Below, piece by piece: positions 34,074 to 46,042 of a stretch of 64,000 nucleotides of DNA. A program made the translations under genes and the position numbers. The DNA comes from Cryptomeria japonica (Eukaryota; Streptophyta; Pinopsida; Cupressales; Cupressaceae): positions 397,506,439 to 397,570,438 of the forward strand of contig NC_081406.1 of NCBI RefSeq assembly GCF_030272615.1, written 5' to 3'. The notes below the pieces were generated by a model. It searched no databases. It saw only the letters and a list, made by a program, of their open reading frames with translations, and was not told where the DNA came from. Within the stretch, counting starts at the first letter, position 1; every line of letters begins with the position of its first letter.

Positions 34074-36050
34074 GAGAATAGCAAGGTGTGGAAACCAAGA
34101 GAAGATTCAAAATCTAAGTTGGCGTTCGGTTTTTAGCCTTTTGGCATTTGGGATCCTGATATAATAGAAACTAAGTATGAAGAGGATCCAACATGGGATG
34201 AATTTCCCTTCGATCCAGACGAAGCTCAAGAAAAAGATTGTGTTGTAAACTATGATGAGACAGTTAAGGAGATTCTCGGAAAAGAGATGGTTCATGACAC
34301 TTGTGGGAAAATTGAAGCAACTGAACCTGCATATGATTCGTACTTTCACTTCAATGAGACAGGAGGATTTTGGTTTGACTTTCGGAACAAGCTTATTCCC
34401 TTTGACTCTAATTTTGTTGCTACCTCATCTCAAGAATCATGTGTTGAATACAACATTGAAGGTATTAATTCTTTTGAGCATAAATCATATTTTCTTTTGC
34501 ATGAAGCTGATCTAGAGCAGAGAACCGATGACTTCAATAATTCAGATTCTCAATTTAGTAGTGAGGATGAAAGGGAAGAGGCACCTGAGAATTGTAGCAG
34601 CCATGGAACTACAGTTGAAAGGGATCTTGATAGCAGATCATCGACTTCCTTTGATCAAAATTGGAGAAGGGAATTTTTATTAACTACTAAAAATGAAATA
34701 CAAGTTTTGACTAGAATGGATGATGCACATGGGTATGTGGGAAGTTTAATTCATAATGTGCCAAGAGGTCAAGGGGAGTGTAACATTTCCCTTGCTGATC
34801 TTCTAATTATGAAGAATACTATAGAGGAAATCAAGGTAACATTCTTGCATGAGATCCTTGATAGAGATATGGCTTTTAATGTAGCTGCCAAGGCCATAGA
34901 TTTATACCAAGGAATGAAGTCTAAATTGAAAGCAGTAGAGATTCAGATTGCTATTAATAAACTCTTCAGGGAGCAAGAGAATGGGAAAAGAGCCGAAGAA
35001 GTTGAGCAAGTATTGGAGGAACTTGATTGCATTAAGAAAGAGTATGATCTTGCACATTGTCCCATAAAATCTGAAATATGGAGCTTGGAGTAGCAAAATG
35101 CTTGGGGAAAGCATGAGGGCTATGACAGTAATCAGTTAATTGATGATCCCTTATTTGATGTAGATGCTGATATGACAGTTGACAATCCACTCTTCGAGTT
35201 GGATGATGAAGTTTTTCCTAATTTTAGTGATGAGAGAGGGGCTGATTACAGGATTTAGAATCCGGGTGCAATTTCTAACAGTAAGTTGTTGATTCGAGAT
35301 TGGAGATATGGGCAAAATTTCAATATTGGTACCACTATTCACTTTCCAATCCGCACCCATGGGACTACATTTCTTGGCATGCAGATGAGTTCGTATGCAT
35401 TACTAGTTCAACAGATGGATGGTACGTGGTTGAGGATGGTTGGTAGAGGAGATTTTCTCATTTGTGATGGCTTTTCAGCTACTCTTATGACTCCTATTTA
35501 TTCAGTGAGATTTATGATTGTTCGCTGTTATTTTAAGGTTTTCACACCGTTTATGGCGACCTCAATCTTGGGGCAGTTTGGTTTTGACCACTTGCAATCT
35601 TTATTAAACCAGTTATGAGAGATTCTTTGGGCATGGTTCAGTTACTCACCACTATCTCTTGGAGAAGTTTGGGACACTGCAATCATTTCATGGTGTTAGT
35701 TGGCAATCTTTTAGATGATGATTGGTTGATTGCAATGAGATGGGTTGGTTGGTGTAGACGAGGTCCTTCCCTTGTCACTTGGAGATTAAGTGTCCATGGT
35801 ATGTTTTTAGTTCGTAATGATAGAGGCATTCCTGGGTTGACAGATTGCAAAGTTATAACAGTGAATGATCTTCATTTCCGTGGTGTCATGTGGAGTGACA
35901 CTTGGGGTTATGTTATATGGTTGAGCACGGTCTTTTTTCTATTGCCCAGGATCGTGATTGGCAATGAAATTGCTGATGTGGATTTTATAGAGTTGCCTTG
36001 GCAAGATATGTTACATGGCATTGATTTCAGCTATCTTAGGAATTGTGTCT
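34074..36050 (+). pseudogene. DNPLFE-motif protein of element C, middle and C-terminal parts
   Basis: The blocks occur in the same order as in element B: ENSKVWK, WDEFPFDPDEAQ (near 34190), helical DLLIMKNTIEEIKVTFL, coiled coil LFREQENGKRAEEVEQV, then DDPLFDVD and TVDNPLFELDD (35.14-35.21 kb), and finally FFLLPRIVIGNEI and DMLHGIDFS (near 36.0 kb). The longest open piece is 34287-35093 (268 codons). TAG stops (for example 35091-35093) and frame changes break it. It runs straight into integrase-like sequence after 36050. Confidence 0.65.
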
Positions 36051-36735
36051 CGGAGGAGCAGAGAGCTCTGGTGAGATGGCTACACTTAGGGGAATATTGC
36101 TACAATTCTTTCTACACCTGTCTATCAGAATGTCTCCTTTCATGGCAATCTATGGTTGTGAAGCTCCTAGCTTCACTGATTTGATATTTGGTGATAGTAA
36201 AGCCCCTCAGGCAAAGGATATGTTGTACTAGAGTCGGGATATTTTGAGGTCCTTGAGGGACAATCTTCGACATGCACAGAATCAACAAAAGTTGTATGCT
36301 GATCAGCAGCGAATTGAGCGCACCTTTGTGGTGGGCGATATGGTTTACTTGAGGCTCCAACCTTATAGACACTCTACTCTCAAGAAGAGTGGAGTTGAGA
36401 AATTGAAACCACGTTTCTATGGGCCTTTCAGAGTCAACAGGAGGATTGGAGAAGTGGCATACGAGTTGGAACTTCCGGCGAGCAACAGGATTCATAATGT
36501 ATTTCATGTGTCTCGCCTTAAGAAGGCACTTGGACATAATGTTGTTGCTTCAGCAGAGTTACCTCCGCTTGATGAGGAGGGGGATTTAGTTTTGATTCCT
36601 GAAGCTATCCTTGATTTCAGGGAGTGTTCTTTGAGGAGAAGAGTGATCAAGGAATACTTGATCAGGTGGAAAAATTTGCCAGCAGAGGATGCTACGTGGG
36701 AAAACGAGGAGATTTTACTGCATCCAGTCTTATAG
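36050..36735 (+). pseudogene. Ty3 chromovirus integrase C-terminus with chromodomain
   Basis: The catalytic-core end is seen as VRWLHLGEYCYNSFY, then after a frame change SIRMSPFMAIYGCEAP. A TAG interrupts at 36229-36231. The open frame 36244-36735 holds the integrase C-terminal GPY/F-type module (GDMVYLRLQPYR, KPRFYGPFRV, NVFHVSRLKK) and a terminal chromodomain-like segment (EYLIRWKNLPAEDATWENEE) with its aromatic residues. This order is diagnostic of Ty3/gypsy chromoviruses. The DDE core, RT and RNase H are absent. The stop is about 35 bp before the 3' LTR. Confidence 0.88.
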
Positions 36736-36770
36736 TTACTTGAAGACAAGCAATTTTGAGGAGGGCGGAC

Positions 36771-38738
36771 TGTAATGTCCCCTTCTAGCTAGTGATCATT
36801 CCTGGTGGGGAATAGCCTATTCAAAGGCCTGTAGGCTATTTTTGGCAGAATTAGGGTTTCCAGCTTCCAGGTGGATTTTGAGTGGGAAGCAGTTGGTGTT
36901 TGGAACTTTTGTTAGGGAATTTTTTGGGGGTTTTCAGAGAGCTACTCAGTGATATGACATGCATTCAGTTCTGAGCTCTTTCACTGGGTTCGACAAGCAT
37001 GTCTTTGGGAGATGATTTCATGACTTACTATTTTTAGTAAGTATCAGCTCAAGTAGTTCTATTTTTAGCAGGGCAGTTCAGAGCTCTAGTTCAGTCCAGT
37101 TGTTGGTTCAGCGCTTCAGTCCTCAATTCATTTGGTATTGAGAGTATTTGGCTTGCAGAATGATTTATTAAATATTAACACTGCATTCTAAGGTTAATAT
37201 TTAATTATTATTATTTGGACAACTTTGGGAAATAGAAGCTTATTTTATTTAAATGATTTTATTAATTTTCCCTAAGTCAGTGGCATAAGAGAAATAAAGT
37301 TTATTTCATGAGCTTATTATATTTATATTTGCAAGTTATTTCCAAGGCAAAGTTCGAACTCGCCTAGATGGAAGGGGACGCCATTTTGAAGGGACACATG
37401 AAATCAAATTCAAATGGGTTTGGGTGCCTTTGGGGTGAAATGGAATGACATGTGATTTAGGCGTATTTGGTGTGCATTTGCATTTGAATTTGGTTGGACA
37501 AAAGTTATAAATAAGAGCCTTGGGCTCTCATTTTTGGAGCTTGAGAATTTTACACTGTTATGCTACCGGTTTGGCTATTAAAATCTGAGCTTTGAAGTGT
37601 GGCTTCCTAGCTAAGTCTCAGTTTTGTACTTGGGAGATAGTACCTAGCTGCGTTCTTGTATTTCCAGTGAAGTAAGAGAGTGTTTTGCAGATTGTGGAGT
37701 GTTTTGTGTGGGTTTGGAGTGTTTTCATGTTGCTGGTCGCTGAGTTGTTGAAACCATATTTCGCTCATACCTCTTGGCAAGTGAATCTTTCATTCTAGGT
37801 ATTGGCTCTATCAAATCATGGCATTGAAGCGTTATAGTTTGCAAATTTATAGCTGCTGATTTGGAGAATTGGATTTTCAGTTGCAAATCGTACCATCTAG
37901 CTGGGTTGTACCATTCCATAGGTATATTGGGATGCGTTCTTATGTTTTGAGGCAACTGGATTGCAAGTTGTGTTCTTGAATCATCGTCCAGGTTATATCT
38001 TTCATTCGCTTTTGATTTGGGGTGTTTCTGTCTTCGTTTGAGTGAGTTATGATCATTTTGGTGTTGTCGCTTGAGAATAGTCATGTGTGTGTTGACTTAA
38101 GATTTTCAGTTCAGCAGTAGTGGCTTTATTTGAGTTAATTTGATGGTTGTTTATTGCTATAATCTGTATTGGATATCATCTCTAATCTTCTCATTCTATC
38201 TTGTAAGGTTAAGTAGTAGTACTGCTAACCATTTTTGGAGTGTTGCTTGCCCACTACATAAGTGGAAGAGGCTGGCATAGCTGCCTTCTTGCTCTGTAAT
38301 TCAGTTATGAAGTTCTATCCTCCCACTGAGTAAGTGGTTGAGTGATTTTATGTTTGTAATGGTCCTCCCACTACATAAGCAGTCAAGTTGAGCTTTTGTT
38401 GTATTCAGTCCTCCCGCTAAAACATTGCGGTAGAGTGATTTGTAGTTTGGAGGGTTGTTCTCTTGGCTGGTTTACCGCCAAGTTCCATTGTTTACCCGCT
38501 GGGTAAGTAGAAGGGGCTGACTTGCCGCCCATTATTGTATTCAGCTTTTTAGTTGGTTTATGGTGCTAACGATCCCCAGACACCGTATTCTCTCACCCTC
38601 CCAGATTGGGCTCTCGGTAATCAAAAGGTGTAGGGTTCCTTTCAGTTGTTCGGATTACATTGTTCTAACCCTAACGGGTGATTGGTGTGATTGTGATCTT
38701 GCTTTAAAAATCAAAAAAAAATTAAGGGGAATATTACA
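36771..38738 (+). repeat. 3' LTR of element C
   Basis: 1,968 bp, TGTAATGTCC...GGAATATTACA, directly after the polypurine tract GAGGAGGGCGGAC (36758-36770). It carries the palindrome at 37023-37042, a TATAAATA box at 37506-37513 and the hairpin array at about 38260-38535. It is more diverged from 28604-30815 than that copy is from the solo LTR at 31485, so the two are probably not sister LTRs of one insertion. Confidence 0.9.
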
Positions 38739-39287
38739 AAAACTTGGAATTTCAACAAAAGATGGTTAAGATTTTTCAACCAAAAGGGTAGATCAACTAT
38801 TTTCATCTCACTTGCAATCGAGTTTTTAAATCCCGAATGCAAGCAAAGTGGGAAAATGGGTAAAGACAATGCAATTTGCAAATTACTTTGCAAACTTGGA
38901 ACAAAGGGGAAAATCTTTCACAAAAACCGATTTTAGACAAGAGCAAAACAAAACTAACATATATACAAATTGACCAAGGAAACTAAAACAAACAAAAACA
39001 AGAAATGAAAACAAGAATAAGGGAAGAAAACATACCTTGATCAACAAAACGAACTACCAAGACCAAGAAGCAATCCTTGAAAGAAGGGAATGAATCTCTT
39101 AAATAGACAACAAACTAAACTCCAAACCCTAGCCACGTTTTTACAAAAAACGCCATATGGAGCAAAACACCTTCAAATGCATGCAGAATCGGTCAAATAA
39201 TGCATTCAATCTCCACGCCTAGGTACAAGAAGCCAAAACGACTTAGCAAAATCAAGAATCGTGGCACTTCATGAAGAAAATCGTGAT
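38739..39287 (-). repeat. LTR-like remnant hosting the Copia-type insertion
   Basis: The minus strand has GTCTATTTAAGAG near 39100. It continues in phase with 52098 onward once the 39293-52092 element and one ATTTC copy are removed. Nothing coding. Confidence 0.4.
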
Positions 39288-39292
39288 ATTTC

Positions 39293-40241
39293 TGTTGGAA
39301 TCCAAGAACACTGAGAGGGGGGGGGTGGGTGAGTCAGTGTTCTACCGGCAAGATCAATTTTAACCTTATTAACAAAGTATGTAACTGGTAATCTTAAAAG
39401 AATATAACAACAAATAGAGATGAAGCAACCACAACAGCATACACCATAACATAGAGATTTTTACGTGGAAAACCTCAAAGAGGAAAACCCACAGTGGGAT
39501 TGGTGACATACAATATCTATCCACTGGCCAAATGAATAAATATTACAATAGGGGCCTACACATGCAGGAAGGCCAACAGCCTAGAGCACACTGCTCATCA
39601 CAAAAGGAGCCTCACTGACTACAAACACCAAATATGGAGTTACAAACAAAATTCTGAACTCTGAAAGTGCATCTGCTATGCTGAATGAGTTCCCATTAAA
39701 GCACAATCTGTATCGGTTTTCACTGTGTCCTCCCTTACCGGTATCTTGCTTCGCTTCCGAAACCTCTAAACCAATATCCAAGACCGACTACAAAATATTA
39801 CATTTGCATTCTGTCGATCGAGATCGCTCGCACATATTGCATCACTATATTCCATTACATTACAAAAATAACCTAACCAGATTGACTTAAATACCCTTCC
39901 CAAACACAAACATAAATGCCTTATGTCATCTTACAATGATATTACAATTTATTTACATGTCGGCCTAGACAAAAATAAATTCATTAAACTTTGAGACCGA
40001 TGCCTTTGCTCGTTGCCGTGTAAACCTATCGGATCAATCTCCTATGTCAGCCTCATATACCAGTGCCTAGTTTGTGGGTTTCCTTTTATTGCTGGTGTCG
40101 GTTCCTTGTGTGCCGGATGACTTGAATGCCGGTTGCCAAACAATGAATACCAGTGAGTACCGGTTAAGTGACCAACCCAAAATGGTGTGTGTTGCCATCA
40201 ATGACAACACAACTAAACCGAATGAGTGTCAATTGCCAACA
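39293..40241 (-). repeat. 3' LTR of the Copia-style element (complete, 949 bp)
   Basis: TGTTGGAATCC...TTGCCAACA. 39529-40241 pairs with 51373-52092. A G-run (GAGAGGGGGGGGG) lies near its left end. Confidence 0.9.
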
Positions 40242-40256
40242 ATCTCCCCCTTTGGC
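40242..40256 (-). other. Polypurine tract of the Copia-style element
   Basis: The minus strand reads GCCAAAGGGGGAGAT immediately before the 3' LTR. This confirms minus orientation. Confidence 0.85.
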
Positions 40257-40484
40257 ATTGATGGCAACACTCATGTGAAAAATGGATCGCTGAAGTGTTG
40301 TTCCAGTTCCCTGCCAAAAACTCCAAAACTGATCTCAAAAACTGTTGGAAGACTGCTCCCCCTGAGCTATACATTACTTCTTATGTCCCAATCATTTTTC
40401 ATATCAACCTCTCCCCCTTTGACATCAATGACAAAGTCGGGGCAAATGAATGAAAAAATGACAGCAAAATTGTGATTACCGGAT

Positions 40485-42150
40485 CTAGATGTACTTGAAT
40501 TTATCCGAGTAAGCACCCTTCAAAAATCCTAAGTATGTATCCCAACTTGTCTTCAATGTTCTCAAAATAGATACAAAACCATTAAGAATATATGCATAAA
40601 GCTCTTCTTCTGATAGGTCTGCCGGAGTAGGTTTATTCATTAACTCTATGCTTTCCCGTGTATGAAGTAACAAAGTATTCAACTGAGGATTCACCAAACA
40701 TCTTAATTCCCTTGCACGCCGGATTAGCCTATCCATGTCCTTCTCTAATGCAGAAATATCAGACTCTGTTATCAAAATCTGACCATCAATGGTACTGGTC
40801 AGTGTCTGAGTACCATCAAAACTGTTAGCCAAATGTTCTAACCAGGCCTTTGCCGCCTTCAAATTGACCTCAAGGTCTGCTATTAATTTGTTGGTGTTAG
40901 TACATGACCTATATATATTGCTACACTCATTTAGAGCCTTATCAATCTTAGATAGTTCCTTAGTTAACCTAGCCTTGTCAGATGAAATCATGTTGTCACA
41001 AGTGACCTTTCGGGCTACATTATACCGCTCTACTAACTGTCGGTTTGAAATCTGTTGAAGAGTTTTAAACTCTTTGGAAATATGCTTTGTCAAACCTTTC
41101 AATTTGCCGGATGGGATTCCAATCTGATCTACCTTATATTCCGGTGCAAGCTGCTGCAAAACTGGAATGGCCTGCTCAATAACCTGCTTGTCTTCAGTCC
41201 CTTCCTTCCTTAACTTCTAAGCTCCAACATACATCAATTCAAAACTGCTCAGTTGCTCAATATTCTTTTGTGCAAAATCAACTTGACCGGATGAGTCAAG
41301 TGCCAACAATAAATGACTATCCAAAATCTTCCTAGAGGATTCAACCTTATGAATTGCACCGGTGGCTTCGCCACTTGGTGCAGTAACTTGTTCAACCTTA
41401 ACCTCTTCAATATGTACATTTGGTGTCAGAGATTCAATATCCTCAACCTATTTATTTTTTGTATCCACATCAATAACCTCTATATCCGGAATGATCTGTC
41501 CCGGTGTATCCTGCTTATCCTGTATAGTTTCAATATTATCTACAGTTTTCTCTACATTTTGTACAGGTGGTTCTACCGGAGGAATATCCTTTGTTAGTTT
41601 ATGTTCAAAAACTGGTGTATCCATTCCCAATATACCTTTCCCCTTATCATCTACCGGGATGTCTGGAGTGTTAGACTTTTGAGGGACTTTCGGTGATGTA
41701 AAGAATCCAGGTTTATCTACAAAGAATTTTACCCATGCCTTGTGTGTCTCCTTAACTATCTCATTTACTCTACCTACCATGAGACTCACATGCCGGTGTT
41801 TACTCTGAAAAAAAATTTTATTCTCAAAATCTAAACACTGTTGCATCTCTTCATCAGTTATGGCTCCACAAACAGTTAGCAACTCCTGTACCTTTATATG
41901 TCTGTCCTCTTCAACCGCAGATAACCTTCTAGCATCTAGTTTATTGTACAAGTTTGCCGGTATCTATGTTTCAATCTCTAAAAGTGCTTTCTTATATATA
42001 TCTAAGTATTGTTATCTACCAAAGTTGCACCCTCACCAAGTTGTAGAACTTGGTACTTTGAAGAAACATGGGATCTTTCTAGGTTTGTGGGTCACCTATC
42101 TTGGAAATAACCTCCGGAGAAGGCCGGCTTCCTAACTGGGTATCACCTAA
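40485..42150 (-). pseudogene. Large unknown ORF of the Copia-style element, C-terminal coiled-coil half
   Basis: The open pieces 41448-41951 and 40485-41159 share one frame, broken by TAG at 41448-41450 and 41217-41219. Further coding-like sequence with stops and a frame change runs up to about 42150 (DTQLGSRPSPEVISKIGD and YKKALLEIE). The region is rich in Asp/Pro/Val spacers (PPVEPPVQNVEKTVDN) and then helical (EFKTLQQISNRQLVERYNVA, RLTKELSKIDKALNEC). It ends SDKFKYI about 230 bp before the polypurine tract, which fits the 3' end of an element-encoded protein. No known domain recognised. Confidence 0.6.
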
Positions 42151-43850
42151 ACTTATTGATTTTCTGAGAAAAGAGTACGAAGGAAAACATAAAATTAAAC
42201 CTACAACCTAACAGGTGATGCACCAAATGATGTCTTGAGAATGCACGGTAAATAACACACAATAAAGCCAGTAATGAAAGGTTCTCCTACACAACCCAAT
42301 AAATCATAACACTTGCATCAGTATTTCATAAGAAGGCTAAAAATTACAGTCCTAAGAGGAGAAAACACTCTTTCTCACAAACTAAGACTGTTATTTCACA
42401 CACAACTTATAACCTGCAAATAATTATACTTCTACATAAGATACCCACATAAAAATATAGTTTCAAGGACAAAGAATGTCACAAAAAAACCTGTACTAAC
42501 ATTAAGGACACAATAACAGAAGAATATGGGAAGGTATGAACTGATTATTACTGCAAAAGGTGTTACAAAGTTGTCAAACTCTCTGAAAACTGAGTTACAA
42601 ACTCCTTCCTTCTGCCAAAAAGAACTCAGAGAATTACAATCTGCAGGAAGCAAAAGGTAAGAAACCCCTCCAATAATGAAACTTGGAGATATATATGCTT
42701 TTTCCAACAACTGTATCCAAATAGGAAACCCTAACACCATCTTGGTTGAATTCACCCCAAAAGCCTATTTTTTAGGGTCCAAAACTAGTCTAGAACTGAA
42801 AGCACTTGAGCTAAAAGTCAAGTCACCCCATGCTCTGCCATAAAAGATCTTAAATGCACCATAAATAAATATATCTGACAAGCCTGCAAGCCTTCATCAT
42901 TGCAAAAAAAATATCTTTGACTTGCCTATTAAATGAATAATAAAAAAATATCTCATAAAGTGATTTGAAATCTATCACTTAATTAAACATTTTTTTTGCT
43001 TCATTTTTATATTTAAAGTCAAGATTTAATAACATAAATATAATAAAGTTATTTATTAAAGTGATAAATAAATTAAATCACTTTAACATGTAATTTTACT
43101 ATTTTTATTTATTTTAAATTTCATAAATGTAATAAGAAAACATATTTAATAAAGTGATAGATTCAAATCAGTTTAATAAACATTTTTATTACTCCATTTA
43201 TGAATATTTTGACTTTAAATGAAAAGATGAAATAAAACAAAGCTATTTAATTCAGTGATATTAATAAGTATGTTTTCTATTTCATTTTTAAAAAACTTAT
43301 GCTTAGATCTTCATAAAAAAGCATATTCATTAAGTGACTTATTAATATCACTTAATAAATATTTACATTGAAAACCAATATTAAGTGATAAAAATAATAA
43401 ATCACTTAACAAGCATAAACAAGGGGATGCAAATAAAGAATATCGACCCCTTAGGCATTTTCACGGGGCATGAAGTTGAGGAGAAAAAATAAAAATCAAA
43501 GGCAAAAAATGCCTTAGACTATTCGCTGATATTTAGGGAAAAGAAAACCCTAAAAAACTCATTTCACTTTTCATTCGATTCAATTCATTTGTTCTGTTGC
43601 TGGAAACTTCACACCATGCTAGGGTTTGTATGAAAAAAATTCTGAAAGATTGAAGGCGTGCTATACAGAGCAGGGCAGATTTTGACGATTTGTTGTGTGT
43701 TGGGCGTGATTATTCATTTGATCTTCTCTGTTGGGCGCCACCATGTTTTGTATTTCTCACCCTTGGGGAGCTTGAATGGACATTTTTCTGGAAAACATTT
43801 TGTAGATCTCTTCTATTAACAGTTGCTTCAGGTGTGCCCTTTCTTCATAC

Positions 43851-45256
43851 CAGAGTTCCCAAACTCGCCGCGAGTCAGGCGAGTTTGCCGAGTTGGCGAG
43901 TCGAGCCAAGCTCGGCGAGTTTTGCTGACTCGGGACTTGGACTCGGCGAGTTTTGACCATAACTCGCCTAACTCGCGAGTCAGGCGAGTTATGGCAAAAC
44001 TCGCCGAGTCCAAGCTCCAAAACTCGGCCACCACAGGTCAATGTTTTGACTTGTTTGACAAGTTAGTATCTTTGTCAGGATTCATATATGGAATATAACA
44101 TTTAAGTATAAGTGACATTTCCTTATGTTTTTTCTCTTTCTTATACTTTAAGTTATATTCCATATATATTGTCAGGATGTTTGAGAGTGGTTTCGGACCT
44201 CCATGAGTTATAATGCAAAATTTAGTTTTTGGAGGATCCTTCAAATTTCCAGACTTAGTCAAATTTCAGGCCATTTCAGGATTAGGATGACATTCCAGAC
44301 TTTTAAGGCGAGTTCACTCTGACCATGATGTAAGGGATGGGACCTAGGAGGACACTATGCATTCAACCAAGGTTTGATTGAGCAACTTGAAGCGTGACCA
44401 GATAGTACACAAAAACCCTAGGAATGATCTAAATAACCCCTAATCACTCAACTGACCTAACCTCCTTCACTCCACCTTGAGGAGATCCACCTGATTTGAT
44501 GACCTTTGAGAAACTCAATCCCTTCAATGCAAAGGCTAAGACACTAAAACGACCAACAACGAAACTAAAAGAGCTAACCCTAGAAAGCAAAAAGTGGGGG
44601 TCTTCATTTGCAATGGGGCGATGTGTGAGTACCTCACAACAGGGATGTTTCTTAAAATTTTGAAAAAAGGGGGTGAGTTGGGGATATTTCCTACCTATCC
44701 CCACATACCAAAAAATCCCCCCATGGGGCACAAGGTTATTTTTGGCAAGGGACATGTCTCTGAGGAGCATATTTCAAACCCTTCTGGCCTCACAATTCCC
44801 CCTTCCATCCAACATATATATAGCCTAAAAACTAAGAGGTCCAAGAAAGACCAAGGTCAACTATAGTCCCAAGGTAAAACCTAAGTTCAAAAAGCACACT
44901 ATTTAATGCTACCATACACAAGCATTCCTTACAGTTTCCAAGTGAAGATGTTCATGATGTCTCATGTTGGTGCTCCCAAAATTTCAATTTGGCCAAAGAA
45001 AATACTAAACAGAAGCCCCAAACAAGTAGATACTCTACCAGCATGCCTTTCATGGCATAACAAGCTAGCACACATTATAATTGGGCTTTATTCAATAATG
45101 GGTGCATGAAACAAGTTTTAAATTGTTAAAAATCTCTTAATTTCAAGGTTTTTTTAATTTTGCCGAGTCATTGCCGAGTCGTTGCCGAGTCATAGCCGAG
45201 TCACGAGTCGAGTCGGCCTTGCCGAGTCCGAGCCGAGTCCGAGTCTGGGAACTTTG
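43851..45256. mobile_element. Non-autonomous hAT element, copy 3
   Basis: A perfect 8-bp duplication CTTCATAC flanks it (43843-43850, 45257-45264). The terminal inverted repeats are CAGAGTTCCCAAACTCG and, at the other end in complement, CAAAGTTCCCAGACTCG. Subterminal ACTCG/CGAGT palindromes lie at 43862-44030 and 45160-45246. It is 1,406 bp and non-coding apart from chance ORFs in the palindromes. It shares 44090-44280 and 45105-45155 with hAT copy 1. Confidence 0.92.
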
Positions 45257-45329
45257 CTTCATACACAACAACTTGATTTTTTCAATTTAGTGACTGAAAA
45301 AAATGAAAAAAAAGGTGCTTTTCTCCCTT

Positions 45330-46042
45330 TCATTTTTCTGCTTTGACAAAGGAAGGGTTTATTGTAGTTCGTATTTGATGCAAAATTGTACCAAATGATC
45401 CAGCATTCAACTTTGTCTTTCCATTCCCAGTAGGAGATACAATGCAATATCCAATTTGCTTTCTTACAATGATTGCTTTCATCTCATTGTTGGCCTTTTG
45501 CAATTTTCTATTACATGATGTTTTCCTGTTATTTTCTGGCAAAGATTCAGTCCCACACTGAATGGTAAAGGCTCCTGCATTTGTTGATTTCTGCTCATCT
45601 TTAAATTCAACTCTTACTGCTGGAAGAGCACCATGGTTTCTTTTCAGATTACGTGATTTAAATGTTGCTAGAAGAGCAGTTGTTCTAGGCATTGTGTCTT
45701 TAAGCCCAGCAATTTATTGATGGTTTAGTTTGTGTATGTATGTTGCTCTTAGATGCCTGAGTTTGTAGTTGAATGGACTCTTTGAATCTGGTAATTTAAA
45801 AGGAACGCTCCTTGCCTTTTTCATTGGCTGAGCTGGGTTCTCATTAATGTCATGACCCTTGATTTGGTAACTGAGTGCACATCAGTAGGAGACAAATAGC
45901 CTAAATTTGACACCTTGCCTTTCACTTTGACACCCAATGAGGAAGAAGAAACAAGGTCTTGAAAAGAACGTTGATGAAACCTCCGTGCATTTACATGAAC
46001 TTGCTCCTTTCCTTGAATGTTTTGATTTGTATGCTGCACCAA
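45330..46042 (-). pseudogene. Unrecognised ORF pair, possible captured gene fragment
   Basis: Two minus-strand frames: 45821-46042 (VSNLGYLSPTDVHSVTKSR) and 45330-45692 (120 codons, MPRTTALLATFKSRNLKRN, Lys/Arg/Asn-rich). Composition is more protein-like than in neighbouring AT-rich DNA. However, I recognise no domain and the two are out of frame with stops between them. They lie beside hAT copy 3 inside the interrupting block, so a transposed gene piece is possible. Confidence 0.3.

Noticed and set aside
28604-38738. Treating the two LTRs as the matched pair of one intact insertion
   Set aside because: The left copy is truncated, mosaic and closer to the nested solo LTR than to the right LTR. 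No PBS follows it, and coding-like sequence starts at its edge.
43757-44098. Several overlapping ORFs on both strands
   Set aside because: They arise from the ACTCG/CGAGT palindromes, which are open in many frames.
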